Positions 44,836 through 54,042 are shown, counted from the first letter of the stretch. The stretch is DNA of 64,000 nt from Pseudoalteromonas sp. N1230-9 (GCF_032716425.1 NZ_CP090419.1:1800001-1864000), one strand, 5' to 3'. Translations and numbers: made by a program. The notes: generated by a model from the sequence alone, not told the origin.

Positions 44836-45984
44836 TCAGTTTAAAATAAGTTGGGTACTGGTAGCAGCTACGCCTGGGTAATCGTGCTCGGGCAGCACTT
44901 CAGCAAGTGCCGCTAAACGCTCACCAAGCTGATGAAGATTATTGGCCGAAACATTAATATGCCCCATCTTACGACCCGGTTTAGCCGTTTTACCATACCA
45001 GTGACTTGTAACGTCTGGCGTTGCAAGTACTGAGTGTGGAATAGAAGGCTGGCCTAGTACATTGATCATAGCAGTAGGACGAAGTAACTCTGTACTACCT
45101 AATGGTAAACCAGCAACTGCACGCATATGATTTTCGAATTGTGAGCAATGTGTACCCTGCTGTGTCCAGTGACCAGAGTTATGAACGCGTGGTGCAATTT
45201 CGTTTACTAATAACGTACCTTGCACATCAAAAAACTCAATTGCTAATACACCTACATAATCAAGTTCTTGCGCAAGCTTGTTAAATGCAACCTCAGCTTG
45301 TTCTTGGATCGCTGCTTTTTCTTTACCCGCAACTGAAAGCGTAAGTACACCGTTAATGTGTTGGTTTTCAGTGAGGGGATAAATAACTGTGTTACCCGCT
45401 TTGTCGCGTGCCCCAATAATAGATACTTCACGGTCAAACGGAATCATCTTTTCAGCGATAATCGAGTGCGGTGCAGTTTCGGTGCCTGATGCGATGAAAT
45501 CTGCCATTTCTGACCAGATTTGGTCAATTTCATCATCAGACTTTAAGCGCCACTGCCCTTTTCCATCGTAACCCGCTTGGCAAGTTTTGATCACAAGCGG
45601 CTTGCCTAAGCGCTCTACAGCAGCAATAAGGTGTGCTTTTTCTGTAATTAATTGGTAAGGCGCACATTCAACATTTGTTTTATCAAGTAATGCTTTTTCA
45701 AGGGCGCGGTCGCCACCGGTTTTAATCGCTGCTTTACCTGGGTAAAACTTATTGCTTTGACAGCATAGCGTTAGTACATCATCAGGAATGTGTTCAAACT
45801 CAGCTGTAATGGCGTCTGCGTTATCAATAGCTTGTTGTAATGTGCTATTGTGAACTTCACCGGTTAACGGATGAATGATTTTTTCAATACCCACATCGTA
45901 GGCAACAACATTTAAATCAAGCGGTGCACCCGCTAAGCTCATCATGCGAGCTAACTGACCTGCACCTAAAATTAGAATATTCAT
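44836..45984 (-). CDS. purK: N5-carboxyaminoimidazole ribonucleotide synthase PurK
   Basis: A 382-residue ATP-grasp enzyme that carboxylates aminoimidazole ribonucleotide with bicarbonate and ATP in purine synthesis. Visible marks are the start ILGAGQLARMMSLAGAPLD, CQAGYDGKGQW, EKMIPFDREVSIIGARD, and the metal-binding NEIAPRVHNSGHWT. It follows purE after a single base and shares its promoter and terminator. Length and motifs are standard. Confidence 0.95.
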   Translation of the reverse strand: MNILILGAGQLARMMSLAGAPLDLNVVAYDVGIEKIIHPLTGEVHNSTLQQAIDNADAITAEFEHIPDDVLTLCCQSNKFYPGKAAIKTGGDRALEKALLDKTNVECAPYQLITEKAHLIAAVERLGKPLVIKTCQAGYDGKGQWRLKSDDEIDQIWSEMADFIASGTETAPHSIIAEKMIPFDREVSIIGARDKAGNTVIYPLTENQHINGVLTLSVAGKEKAAIQEQAEVAFNKLAQELDYVGVLAIEFFDVQGTLLVNEIAPRVHNSGHWTQQGTHCSQFENHMRAVAGLPLGSTELLRPTAMINVLGQPSIPHSVLATPDVTSHWYGKTAKPGRKMGHINVSANNLHQLGERLAALAEVLPEHDYPGVAATSTQLILN

Positions 45985-45985
45985 A

Positions 45986-46468
45986 TTACTCTGCAGGATT
46001 AGGGTTAGCTAAGATAGTGTCTGTTTGTTCTTTACGGAAAGCTTCAACTTTTGCGAAAATTTCTGGCTGTTGGCAACCTAAAATTTGTGCCGCTAAAAGG
46101 CCAGCATTTGCAGCACCCGCTTCACCGATAGCCAGTGTACCTACCGCAACACCTTTAGGCATTTGGCAGATAGATAATAAAGAATCAACACCATTAAGTG
46201 TTTTAGATTTAACTGGCACGCCTAAAACTGGCAGTGAGGTAAACGCCGCGGCCATACCAGGTAAGTGCGCAGCACCACCGGCACCGGCGATAATAATTTT
46301 AATGCCACGATCTGCAGCTGAGCTTGCATAGTCAGCAAGTAATTGAGGGGTACGGTGAGCAGAAACAACTTTAGTTTCGTATTCAATGCCAAATTTTTCT
46401 AGCATTAATGCCGCATGTTCCATCGTTGGCCAGTCTGATTTGGAACCCATAATAATGCCAACTGTCAT
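45986..46468 (-). CDS. purE: N5-CAIR mutase PurE
   Basis: A 160-residue class I PurE, which moves the carboxyl group of N5-CAIR to carbon 4 in purine synthesis. The family signature [16 protein letters not shown] is at the N-terminus, with [14 protein letters not shown] (catalytic His) and [13 protein letters not shown] following. A GAGGT site precedes ATG 46468. It is first in the purEK operon. A repeat element lies in the upstream intergenic region. Confidence 0.95.
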   Translation of the reverse strand: MTVGIIMGSKSDWPTMEHAALMLEKFGIEYETKVVSAHRTPQLLADYASSAADRGIKIIIAGAGGAAHLPGMAAAFTSLPVLGVPVKSKTLNGVDSLLSICQMPKGVAVGTLAIGEAGAANAGLLAAQILGCQQPEIFAKVEAFRKEQTDTILANPNPAE

Positions 46469-46541
46469 AAATACACCTCAGTTAAATTGTTTTCTAAAAA
46501 GCGGACTTTTGTCCTTATTTTGTGGCGGGTATTATATACCC

Positions 46542-46675
46542 AAACCACATCAAGATGCGAGTTTCAGTTGGAATTAAAAGCGATTTAGGCAAGGCATTGA
46601 TTGCAAATAATAGTGGTTCTATTGTTAAAATCGATAACGCAGTATAAATCGCTTTTAAACCACATCAAGATGCGA
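46542..46675. repeat. Composite intergenic repeat with direct and inverted ends
   Basis: A 19-base direct repeat, AAACCACATCAAGATGCGA, occurs at 46542-46560 and 46657-46675. Between the copies, TTAAAAGCGATTTA and TAAATCGCTTTTAA form a perfect 14-base inverted repeat, enclosing about 57 bases. The structure resembles a small non-coding dispersed element. No open frame is supported inside. Confidence 0.6.
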
Positions 46676-46689
46676 CTCTAGAAGCACAA

Positions 46690-46714
46690 AAAAGCCATGA
46701 CATGCATGGCTTTT
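46690..46714 (-). terminator. Terminator of ybiT
   Basis: AAAAGCCATG / CATGGCTTTT, a perfect 10-base stem with a 5-base loop, lies 17 bases after the ybiT stop and runs into T residues on the minus strand. Confidence 0.75.
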
Positions 46715-46731
46715 AATCACTCATAAGCACA

Positions 46732-48318
46732 TTATGCTTCTTTGCTTGCTAGGTACTCAGTGTATGTACCTTTAAAGTCGATAATTTTGCCGTCTTTGAT
46801 TTCCCAAATACGGTTAGCAAGTGATGATACAAATTGTCTATCGTGTGATACGAACAACAAAGTCCCTTCGTATGCTTCAAGTGCTAAGTTAAGCGCTTCG
46901 ATAGATTCCATATCCATGTGGTTGGTTGGCTCATCCATTAATAAGATGTTTGGTTTATGCATCATAATTTTGCCAAACAACATACGGCCTTGCTCACCAC
47001 CTGAAATAACTTTTACTGACTTTTTAATGTCGTTTTGTGAAAACAGCATACGACCTAAGAAACTACGAACAACTTGCTCGTCGTCACCTTCTTGTTGCCA
47101 TTGTTCCATCCACTGGAATAAGTTCATATCTTGTTCGAACTCGTCAGCATGGTCTTGTGCGTAATACCCAATATTAGCGTTATCAGACCATTTAAACTCA
47201 CCTTGTTTAGGTGCTAAACGACCTGCAAGGGTATTTAATAATGTAGTTTTACCAACACCGTTCTCACCGATGATCGCAATACGCTCGCCTACTTCAACTA
47301 AGCCTTCAAGGCCACTGAAGAGCATGTTATCGAAACCTTGTGCTAAGTTTGTTAGCTCTAAGGCATTACGAAATAATTGCTTTTCTTGTTCAAAGCGAAT
47401 AAATGGGCTTTGACGCGAAGATGCTTTAACTTCTTCAAGCTGAATTTTATCAATTTGTTTAGCACGTGATGTCGCTTGCTTTGCTTTTGAAGCGTTTGCA
47501 GAGAAGCGCGATACAAACTGTTGAAGCTCAGCAATTTGGCTTTTCTTCTTCGCGTTTTCGCTAAGTAGACGCTCGCGAGCCTGTGTTGCAGCAAACATGT
47601 ACTCATCATAGTTACCAGGGTAAATACGAAGCTCGCCGTAATCGATGTCAGCCATGTGTGTACATACTGAGTTTAAGAAGTGACGGTCGTGCGAAATGAT
47701 GATCATGGTGCAGTCGCGCTGGTTTAACACGTCTTCTAACCACTTGATGGTGTAGATGTCCAAGTTATTGGTAGGCTCATCGAGTAGCATGATGTCTGGA
47801 TCAGAAAACAGTACTTGTGCAAGTAACACACGCAGTTTAAAACCCGGTGCGATTTCAGACATAGGGCCGTAGTGCTGTTCTGTGCCAATACCAACACCAA
47901 TCAGTAACTCACCCGCTTTTGCTTCTGCTGAGTAACCATCCATTTCGGCAAACTCAGTTTCAAGGTCTGCTACACGCATACCATCTTCTTCGCTCATTTC
48001 AGGCAAGCTGTAAATACGGTCACGTTCTTTTTTTACTTCCCACAGCTCTTTATGACCCATGATTACCGTGTCGATTACAGAAAACTCTTCGTAAGCAAAC
48101 TGGTCTTGGTTTAGTTTTGCAACACGCTCGTTTGGATCTGTACTGACGTTACCTGAAGATGGTTCAAGCTCGCCACTTAGGATTTTCATGAAGGTTGATT
48201 TACCACAGCCATTCGCACCGATTAAACCGTAACGGTTACCATCGCCAAATTTTGCTGAGATATTTTCGAATAAAGGTTTAGCACCAAATTGCATGGTGAT
48301 ATTAGCTGTACTAATGAT
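46732..48318 (-). CDS. ybiT: ABC-F ATPase YbiT with probable Ile (ATC/ATT) start codon
   Basis: A soluble ABC-F protein of about 528 residues that matches E. coli YbiT (530) throughout: [81 protein letters not shown]. The first ATG (48294) has no ribosome-binding site and cuts off the conserved start: E. coli begins MLVSSNVTMQFG, and here the frame upstream reads [12 protein letters not shown] strong CTGGAGGG site sits 8 bases before an ATC codon at 48318 (11 before ATT at 48315). No ATG, GTG or TTG is available there. An Ile start codon is inferred; a sequencing error is the alternative. Confidence 0.85.
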   Translation of the reverse strand: MISTANITMQFGAKPLFENISAKFGDGNRYGLIGANGCGKSTFMKILSGELEPSSGNVSTDPNERVAKLNQDQFAYEEFSVIDTVIMGHKELWEVKKERDRIYSLPEMSEEDGMRVADLETEFAEMDGYSAEAKAGELLIGVGIGTEQHYGPMSEIAPGFKLRVLLAQVLFSDPDIMLLDEPTNNLDIYTIKWLEDVLNQRDCTMIIISHDRHFLNSVCTHMADIDYGELRIYPGNYDEYMFAATQARERLLSENAKKKSQIAELQQFVSRFSANASKAKQATSRAKQIDKIQLEEVKASSRQSPFIRFEQEKQLFRNALELTNLAQGFDNMLFSGLEGLVEVGERIAIIGENGVGKTTLLNTLAGRLAPKQGEFKWSDNANIGYYAQDHADEFEQDMNLFQWMEQWQQEGDDEQVVRSFLGRMLFSQNDIKKSVKVISGGEQGRMLFGKIMMHKPNILLMDEPTNHMDMESIEALNLALEAYEGTLLFVSHDRQFVSSLANRIWEIKDGKIIDFKGTYTEYLASKEA

Positions 48319-48452
48319 AGCGGTACCCTCCAGCGGGTAAAAAAGTAAAACGAAACTGTGTGCAATTTTAAACTAAAGCCGCCTAGCACGCTATGAAAGA
48401 TTGTTTAAAACAACCTAGTCATTTTACAACTTAATTAACTAGGTCTATCTTT

Positions 48453-48490
48453 AGTGAACATGCTCACTTTTATTAGTGAACGCGCTCACT
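48453..48490. promoter_or_regulatory. Tandem palindromic operators upstream of the TetR gene
   Basis: AGTGAACATGCTCACT (48453-48468) and AGTGAACGCGCTCACT (48475-48490) are two 16-base palindromes of form AGTGAAC-N2-GCTCACT, 22 bases centre to centre (about two helix turns). They lie 35 bases before the TetR start and between it and divergent ybiT. Autoregulation by the adjacent TetR protein is the simplest reading. Confidence 0.65.
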
Positions 48491-48524
48491 TTAAAATTAC
48501 TTTAAATAAAACAAGATAATAGCT

Positions 48525-49046
48525 ATGGGCAATCATAATAAGACACACCAGCATATTTTAAATACTGCGTGGCAGCTTTTCGCAGAGCATGGATTTAATG
48601 ATACGTCTACACGTCAAATATCTTCTGCTTGTGGTGTTGCTGTCGGTACTTTGTTTAAACATTTTGAGAGTAAGATCGCGATTTTGGAGGCATGTATTGA
48701 ATTGAGGTTTAATGATGTATTAGAGCGCGCTAAAGAAACCGATATTCATCGCCCTCCCCGATTAAAGATCAATCATTACGCACAATACTTTTACCAATTT
48801 TATTGCTTACATCATCAATTTTATAAAGTGCTATTTAGTGAGCGTTTATTTTCTAAAACATTCCAACAGCGACATATGGAGTTAATTCAAACTTTAGTGT
48901 TTTCTGAACAACCACAGTTTAATAAAGTAAAGGCTGCCATCTTGTTGGATTGTTATTTTATGACCCTTATTTATGGGTTAAGTGCTGAAATCCCTAATAC
49001 CAAACTAATGCTCAGAACGTTGAGTCAAAAAGTGTCTATTTTTTAA
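48525..49046 (+). CDS. TetR/AcrR family transcriptional regulator
   Basis: A 173-residue repressor. The N-terminal helix-turn-helix is typical: ILNTAWQLFAEHGFNDTSTRQISSA split as helix 1-2, then GVAVGTLFKHFESK. The C-terminal ligand domain (about 60-173) is unique and somewhat short. Two matching palindromes sit just upstream, so it probably represses itself and perhaps ybiT or the porin downstream. The inducer is unknown. The start ATG 48525 has only a weak purine-rich site. Confidence 0.85.
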   Translation: MGNHNKTHQHILNTAWQLFAEHGFNDTSTRQISSACGVAVGTLFKHFESKIAILEACIELRFNDVLERAKETDIHRPPRLKINHYAQYFYQFYCLHHQFYKVLFSERLFSKTFQQRHMELIQTLVFSEQPQFNKVKAAILLDCYFMTLIYGLSAEIPNTKLMLRTLSQKVSIF

Positions 49047-49217
49047 CTAGAGTAAGCCATTGATAATTCAACATAGTGAACCTAAAATGAATAAATTTTC
49101 CCCACAAAGCGGTTCTTTCATGATTTTTTTTCACTTTTTCATGCATTTTAGCTTTGATAATCTCATTCTTTTAGTTAATTTAGACCTATTAGGGACAACA
49201 ATTAAACAAGGTACTTT

Positions 49218-50426
49218 ATGAAAAGAACACACGCTGCCATTTTTCTCGCTGGCTTAACGATAATCCCAACAGCAAATGCCATTGAGATTTATAAAGATGA
49301 AACAAACAGTGTCACTTTTGGCGGCTTTATTGATGCAAGAGTTATTAACACTCAAGGGGAAACCGAAATTGTAAACGGTGCATCACGCATTAACTTTGAT
49401 TTTAAACGACAATTAAAAAATGGCTGGCAAGCTTTTGCACTACTTGAATGGGGTGTAAACCCTGTTGGCAGCACAGACATAATCTACAATAACCGCTTTG
49501 AATCGATTCAAGATGAGTTTTTATATAATCGATTAGGTTATGTAGGATTAAAACACGATGACTATGGCCAAGTAACAATCGGAAAGCAATGGGGTGCATG
49601 GTATGACGTGGTCTACAATACAAACTATAGCTTAGTGTGGGACGGTAACGCTGCAGGTGTCTATACATACAATAAAGATGATGGTGCGGTAAATGGCACA
49701 GGCCGTGGTGATAAAGTACTCCAATACCGGAACACTTGGGGGAAATTTCATGTTGCATTGCAAGCTCAGTTGAAATCGGATGACTTTTATACCTGCGACA
49801 TAGCGGATATATCTCGTAGTTCATGCGAATTATTATTTGAGCAAGGTAACCCTGCGGCGCAAAATGTTGAGTTTAACTCGACTTATGGCGCAGCTGTTAC
49901 CTATAGAGCAACTGATAACCTAAAATTTACTGCCGGTATTAACAGAGGTGAATTCGATATTGTTTATGCAGATGGCCGTGACCAGCTTGTTACCGATTTA
50001 ATTTACGGTGTAGGTATAACGTATGGTGACTTTTACAAACTAGGTTGGTATGCCTCTGCCAATATAAATAAAAATGAAAACCACGATACCGATAATTTAG
50101 GTCGTTTGATAAAAGATGCTGTCGGTTTAGAGTCTATCTTAAGCTATCGCTTTGATAACGACATTCGTACTTTCGTTGCTTATAACGTATTTGACGCAGG
50201 TGATGATTACGTAATTCAACCTAACTTTAACGCCGACCCACAAGACGTATTTAAACGCCAATTTGCTGTAGTAGGCGCGCACTACTTTATGAGCGATGAC
50301 ACTATTTTGTATATAGAAGCTCGTAAAGATTTTAGTGACTTTTCGAGTAATAACGCTGAGCAAGAAGCTCAAATGTCACAAACAGAAGATGATGGTATAG
50401 CCATTGGATTTAATTACACTTTGTAA
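49218..50426 (+). CDS. Outer-membrane general porin
   Basis: A 402-residue porin of the Gram-negative OmpC-like superfamily. A signal peptide ends near TANAIE. The barrel shows alternating strands from SVTFGGFIDARVIN through YVGLKHDDYGQVTIGKQWG, the usual loop-3 region, to a final aromatic strand IAIGFNYTL. The last residue is Leu rather than the more common Phe. A strong terminator follows. Substrate selectivity cannot be predicted. It is 171 bases from the TetR gene and may be under its control. Confidence 0.87.
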   Translation: MKRTHAAIFLAGLTIIPTANAIEIYKDETNSVTFGGFIDARVINTQGETEIVNGASRINFDFKRQLKNGWQAFALLEWGVNPVGSTDIIYNNRFESIQDEFLYNRLGYVGLKHDDYGQVTIGKQWGAWYDVVYNTNYSLVWDGNAAGVYTYNKDDGAVNGTGRGDKVLQYRNTWGKFHVALQAQLKSDDFYTCDIADISRSSCELLFEQGNPAAQNVEFNSTYGAAVTYRATDNLKFTAGINRGEFDIVYADGRDQLVTDLIYGVGITYGDFYKLGWYASANINKNENHDTDNLGRLIKDAVGLESILSYRFDNDIRTFVAYNVFDAGDDYVIQPNFNADPQDVFKRQFAVVGAHYFMSDDTILYIEARKDFSDFSSNNAEQEAQMSQTEDDGIAIGFNYTL

Positions 50427-50442
50427 TTAGCAATTAACGCTT

Positions 50443-50464
50443 AAGCCCACCTTGGTGGGCTTTT
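50443..50464 (+). terminator. Terminator of the porin gene
   Basis: GCCCACC-TT-GGTGGGC is a strong 7-base GC-rich stem followed by TTTT, 18 bases after the stop codon. Confidence 0.8.
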
Positions 50465-50526
50465 ACCTACCCTATTTTATGCACTACTCAAATATTTTGC
50501 TTTTTAGCCGCAATACCAATCAATAA

Positions 50527-50694
50527 ACTAATTCTAGTTACATCAATTTCAAGCATTTCGTTTATGCTCTTTTACTAACTAAAAGAATCGGAGCGTTAGC
50601 TCGGATTATAGGATTTGTTATTGGTGTGGTGTTAATTATATTTAAATTAAAAAAGCATTGGGCGTTTTTAAAACAAACGTTTAAACCTTTATGA
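50527..50694 (+). pseudogene. Possible degraded small membrane-protein frame
   Basis: A 55-codon open frame without a standard start codon reads KRIGALARIIGFVIGVVLII, then basic residues and FKLKKHWAFLKQTFKPL before TGA 50692. One hydrophobic helix with flanking positive charges looks coding-like. It may be a remnant or a small peptide with an unusual start. The gene-free bases 50427-50801 also hold the porin terminator and nothing else that I can support. Confidence 0.25.
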
Positions 50695-50801
50695 GCGGTA
50701 CAAACTTGTTTTATAAACATAGCAGATCCATTACAGATAATTTGAGTTAGCCTAAAGATAGATATTTTTGTCAATTGATACGATCTGCTATGTTCCAGAC
50801 T

Positions 50802-51185
50802 CTATAATCGGTGCAGCCCAATTGGAGTTGCATCTAGCTCGAGATTTTGGCAATAATTTGAGAGCATATAATCCAAATAGCTCAAGTCCTTAAGCTGCTC
50901 TAAATTGACAGGTCTCACTGTACATAATGGCCTGTGCCCTGCGATATTTATGTGAGTTAGATAAAAACGCTTACCCGAACCTTTAATCCCAAAACCACTT
51001 AAACCAAGCGAGCTTGCTAAAGAGGTATATGGCTCAAAGTCAAAACGATAAAAATTCATATCATTTATATCATTAGGGCTGACCTTATAACTCTGATTAT
51101 AAGAAAAGAAATCGCTTGAAATTACAGCCATCTCATTAAACATGGCTTCAATTTCATCAAAGCCCTTAAGTACATAATTTCCCAT
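50802..51185 (-). CDS. Hypothetical protein
   Basis: A 127-residue soluble protein with no signal peptide or membrane segment. Mixed alpha/beta composition; SSLGLSGFGIKGSGKRFYL is the most distinctive stretch. ATG 51185 is preferred over the upstream in-frame ATG because AGAGGTC lies just before it. It is on the same strand as the following kinase-like gene but 66 bases away. I do not recognise the family. Confidence 0.55.
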   Translation of the reverse strand: MGNYVLKGFDEIEAMFNEMAVISSDFFSYNQSYKVSPNDINDMNFYRFDFEPYTSLASSLGLSGFGIKGSGKRFYLTHINIAGHRPLCTVRPVNLEQLKDLSYLDYMLSNYCQNLELDATPIGLHRL

Positions 51186-51251
51186 GACGACCTCTTTTAA
51201 GCACAAAACCTATGAGAACAAACGCCTTATTTAGGGTTCATTAATATTTGG

Positions 51252-51776
51252 CTAAAATGTATTCGTAACCAAAGTTTCATTGTGTCTACTGAGTAACTCA
51301 CTCAACTCTTTCTTACTTTGCTCAGGGGTGTTGCCCGCAGTATCTATGACAATACGTGCTGTTTCCCACAAGTGATAATCTCTTGAAATCACACTTTCCC
51401 ATGATGGAAGTAAAAGATTTCGAATATCTGTTTGCCTGTTTTCTACACGTTGTCGATGTTCGGCTTTATTCGAGCAGATAACTTCAATTTCTATATAGGG
51501 TGATGAAGCTTTATTTGCTACGTTTATCCAACCTTCTCGAGATTCCAAAACTGGATTTGTTGAGTCAGCTACAACACAAAGGCCGCTTTTTAGATTTTCT
51601 AACGCAAGAGCAAAAGCTACCTTGTAACCTTCGTCATGTAACTTGTTAAAACCACAGTTTTTTAATTCTTGCTCAATAGTATCAATACGAATATGAACTG
51701 CGCCCAAGGAAGAAGCTAAAAACTTTGAAAGTTCAGTCTTACCTGTTGCGGGTAGACCGCCAAGGATATATAACAT
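51252..51776 (-). CDS. P-loop kinase-like AAA_33 ATPase
   Basis: A 174-residue single-domain P-loop protein. Walker A is LGGLPATGKTELSKFLA at the N-terminus; HIRIDTIEQEL and VVADSTNPVLESREGW follow in the pattern of zeta-toxin/chloramphenicol-phosphotransferase/AAA_33 proteins; RQRVENRQTDIR resembles the lid. It probably phosphorylates a small molecule or nucleic acid end. No antitoxin gene is adjacent, so a toxin role is not supported. It is monocistronic. Confidence 0.75.
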   Translation of the reverse strand: MLYILGGLPATGKTELSKFLASSLGAVHIRIDTIEQELKNCGFNKLHDEGYKVAFALALENLKSGLCVVADSTNPVLESREGWINVANKASSPYIEIEVICSNKAEHRQRVENRQTDIRNLLLPSWESVISRDYHLWETARIVIDTAGNTPEQSKKELSELLSRHNETLVTNTF

Positions 51777-52014
51777 AAAGCCTATGAATTCCTTCCATGT
51801 TGCTTTTTAAAAGTGTGCATTTAGGGTGTTTGACACTTAAAATATTGTCATAAAAATTCAAGAAAAACGATCGCATTCGATAAACAGAGAAGATTCCACG
51901 CTTGAGTTCCTATAACTACTTACCCTGTTTACCAAAATACTTAAATTTAACGTTATGCTGAGATAGACCTTAACTTAAATACAGTATGATGTGTTCCTTT
52001 AGCGTTAGTGACTA

Positions 52015-52326
52015 TTACAATGAATAATCACGTTCTACCTTCGCAATACGCGTTGTAAACGCGCTGTACCATTTGTCTTTACCCAGCTGTTGTGCGGTTA
52101 AGTGTTCTACGTTTTGCTTCCACGATTTAATGGCATCTAGATTTTGCCAATAAGATACTGTAATACCCAAACCATCACGAACAAACTCCATTCCTAAATA
52201 GCCAGGTTGTTGCTCTGCAAGCTCCACCATTCTATTCGCCATTTCTTCATAGCCAGCGGTATCGTCAGATAAGGTATTCGTGAAAATCACGGCGTAATAA
52301 GGCGGTTTTGGCGTATTCGCTATCAT
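52015..52326 (-). CDS. Antibiotic biosynthesis monooxygenase (ABM) family protein
   Basis: A 103-residue dimeric ferredoxin-like ABM-domain protein (YYAVIFTNTL, then MVELAEQQPGYLGMEFV, ITVSYWQNLDAIKSWKQN). Small stand-alone members are cofactor-free oxygenases or haem-degrading-like proteins of mostly unknown substrate. It starts 5 bases after the GFA gene, so it is the third gene of a DUF3859-GFA-ABM operon. Confidence 0.85.
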   Translation of the reverse strand: MIANTPKPPYYAVIFTNTLSDDTAGYEEMANRMVELAEQQPGYLGMEFVRDGLGITVSYWQNLDAIKSWKQNVEHLTAQQLGKDKWYSAFTTRIAKVERDYSL

Positions 52327-52331
52327 GGTTG

Positions 52332-52742
52332 TTACTTCCCTCTACTTGGTTCAAAACCATCGTAACATGGGATTTCTGTGTTAAACGTATCCCAGTTTGC
52401 TTTAGAGCTCACAAAGTTATGACTGATTGGACGCTCGTTTATATCGCTATCTAGTAAACCTAAGCGAATACGTAAGCGGTTTGAATCGTCTTTATTCTCG
52501 CTATATACAGGCGAACCACAGCAGCTGCAAAAATAGCGAATTCTACCTGGTTTAAATTCAAAGGCACTTAGATGCTGTTTGCCTTCTGTGAGGTTAAAAC
52601 CATCTCGTTGAATAAAGCCATTGGTTGCGTAGGCTGTACCTGAGTTTTTACGGCATAAAGAGCAATGACAATGAATAATTGAGTCAATGCCACCAGCAAT
52701 AGTTACTTTTACTTTGCCGCACAAACAACTTCCTTGATACAT
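52332..52742 (-). CDS. GFA-family zinc protein (CENP-V/GFA domain)
   Basis: A 136-residue protein with the zinc-binding cysteines of the GFA fold: GSCLCGKVKV, IHCHCSLCRKNSG and YFCSCCGSPVY. The family was named for a glutathione-dependent formaldehyde-activating enzyme, but most members have no shown activity. A GAGAGGGA site precedes ATG 52742. It lies between the DUF3859 gene (21 bases) and the ABM gene (5 bases). Confidence 0.87.
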   Translation of the reverse strand: MYQGSCLCGKVKVTIAGGIDSIIHCHCSLCRKNSGTAYATNGFIQRDGFNLTEGKQHLSAFEFKPGRIRYFCSCCGSPVYSENKDDSNRLRIRLGLLDSDINERPISHNFVSSKANWDTFNTEIPCYDGFEPSRGK

Positions 52743-52763
52743 AGTCCCTCTCAGGTTTAAAGA

Positions 52764-53195
52764 TTAATAACCGCGATGCTTCCAAAACTCAGTGGCAGTG
52801 CCTTCGGCTTCCTTTAATAAGTTAAAGGATTTATCGGCAATTATATGGCCATTTAACTCAATAGTCATGCGCCAAATACCGACTTTATTATCAACAGGCG
52901 CCCATATCGTATCACCTAAATAAAACTGCCAATCGTTTGTTTTAACGTACTGCTCTCCCTCAAACGGTGGCATGATCTCGCCATCCTCATCGGGGATATC
53001 TGGGTGGAAAACGCAAAATTTAATTTTTTGTCCTTTGGCCTTTTTAATATTAATAATAAAGCCAAATTCAATATCTAACTGTGCAGGAACGTCTGTTGTA
53101 AATTCGGTGATTTGAGGCAGGTCTTTTTCTTTTGCATCCCAATGACTGTAAATACCGTAACTTTCAATACTGGTAATTGCTTTGGCCTTTGCCAT
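52764..53195 (-). CDS. DUF3859 domain protein
   Basis: A 143-residue soluble protein matching the DUF3859 pattern: ESYGIYSHW, LPQITEFTTDVPAQLDIEFG, VFHPDIPDEDG, PPFEGEQYV, FYLGDTIWAPVDNKVGIW. Beta-rich; function unknown. It is probably first in the operon with the GFA and ABM genes. The upstream 82 bases to the GNAT gene may hold its promoter. Confidence 0.8.
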   Translation of the reverse strand: MAKAKAITSIESYGIYSHWDAKEKDLPQITEFTTDVPAQLDIEFGFIINIKKAKGQKIKFCVFHPDIPDEDGEIMPPFEGEQYVKTNDWQFYLGDTIWAPVDNKVGIWRMTIELNGHIIADKSFNLLKEAEGTATEFWKHRGY

Positions 53196-53277
53196 AGTTG
53201 CTGGCGCTCCTTTGTGAAAATAAGGCGCTATTTTATAGTAGCAACTCTAGCAGAACAAGATTGTACTATTATAGTAA

Positions 53278-53757
53278 TTAGCAAACGTACTTTACCCAGT
53301 GAGCGTCATGTTGTTGAAAGCCGCATTTAGTCAAAAGTTTAATACTGGCGCTGTTATTTGGGTTAACTAAAGCGACCACACTGTTTAGTGGTGCCGTTAC
53401 AAAGGTAGCCAGTTTTTCAAATAGCATATCTAATACCTTTTGCATTATTCCTTTGCCAAAGTATTGCGATGCCAATTCAAAGCCCAACATGCCCTGCCCG
53501 TCAATTATGTTAAATAAGCCCACGCTACCAATAACTTGCCCACTACTTCGTAAAACAATAACTAAACGAATGCCTTGTTGATTATAAAAACGTTCTATGT
53601 CGCCTTGAATAAAGTCATACACGTCACCTTTCGTTATATCAGTGTCGTAATCGTTAAACGTTTGTACTTGCGGATCTTTTAAAATATCCCATATCGCTTG
53701 GCAATCTTTATGACGAATTGGGCGTAAGTCAAAGGCTAAGTCATCGTGGCTAGACAC
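53278..53757 (-). CDS. GNAT family N-acetyltransferase (RimJ/RimL type)
   Basis: A 159-residue acetyl-CoA-dependent transferase: LRPIRHKDCQAIWDIL at the N-terminus, VIGSVGLFNI in the core sheet, ELASQYFGKGIMQKVL (acetyl-CoA loop Q/R-x2-G-x-G/A) and NSASIKLLTKCGFQ near the end. The pattern is that of RimJ/RimL proteins that modify protein N-termini or small amines. GTG 53757 is the only start giving the full fold; its ribosome-binding site is weak. The substrate is unknown. Confidence 0.85.
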   Translation of the reverse strand: MSSHDDLAFDLRPIRHKDCQAIWDILKDPQVQTFNDYDTDITKGDVYDFIQGDIERFYNQQGIRLVIVLRSSGQVIGSVGLFNIIDGQGMLGFELASQYFGKGIMQKVLDMLFEKLATFVTAPLNSVVALVNPNNSASIKLLTKCGFQQHDAHWVKYVC

Positions 53758-53837
53758 GTTAATTTCTTCTTTTTTCTTTATGAGCTGGCATTATTGTCTT
53801 ACTATAAACGCAATTTCAAGCAATTAGATTAAGTTCG

Positions 53838-54041
53838 ATGAGTGAAGAATTTAAAGTAATTCAACCTACCACTACAGTTTACTGTAAAGAACGTGGCGAA
53901 GGCTGGACCTTAACAGGCATCACCAGTATTGATGAACACACATCTGTGATGTTCGATGGCGTAAGGTATACCTTACCAGCCCGTGAAATTGTTGAGGTAT
54001 TATTGCCACAACAACTCGAGCACGAGAAAAAACAACAATAA
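53838..54041 (+). CDS. Conserved small protein of unknown function
   Basis: A 67-residue soluble protein with a beta-rich core (TTVYCKERGEGWTLTGIT, VMFDGVRYTLPAREIVEVLL) and a charged C-terminal tail. It is bounded by a good terminator, which argues for a genuine gene. The Shine-Dalgarno is weak. It lies convergent to htpX. I do not recognise the family. Confidence 0.6.
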   Translation: MSEEFKVIQPTTTVYCKERGEGWTLTGITSIDEHTSVMFDGVRYTLPAREIVEVLLPQQLEHEKKQQ

Positions 54042-54042
54042 A

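Noticed and set aside
50562..50774. 70-residue minus-strand open frame
   Set aside because: Its composition (Asn/Ile/Thr-rich, no domain) and its overlap with a more protein-like plus-strand frame suggest it is a shadow.
51252..51776. Zeta-toxin of a toxin-antitoxin pair
   Set aside because: The P-loop fold is compatible, but no small antitoxin gene is adjacent or overlapping.
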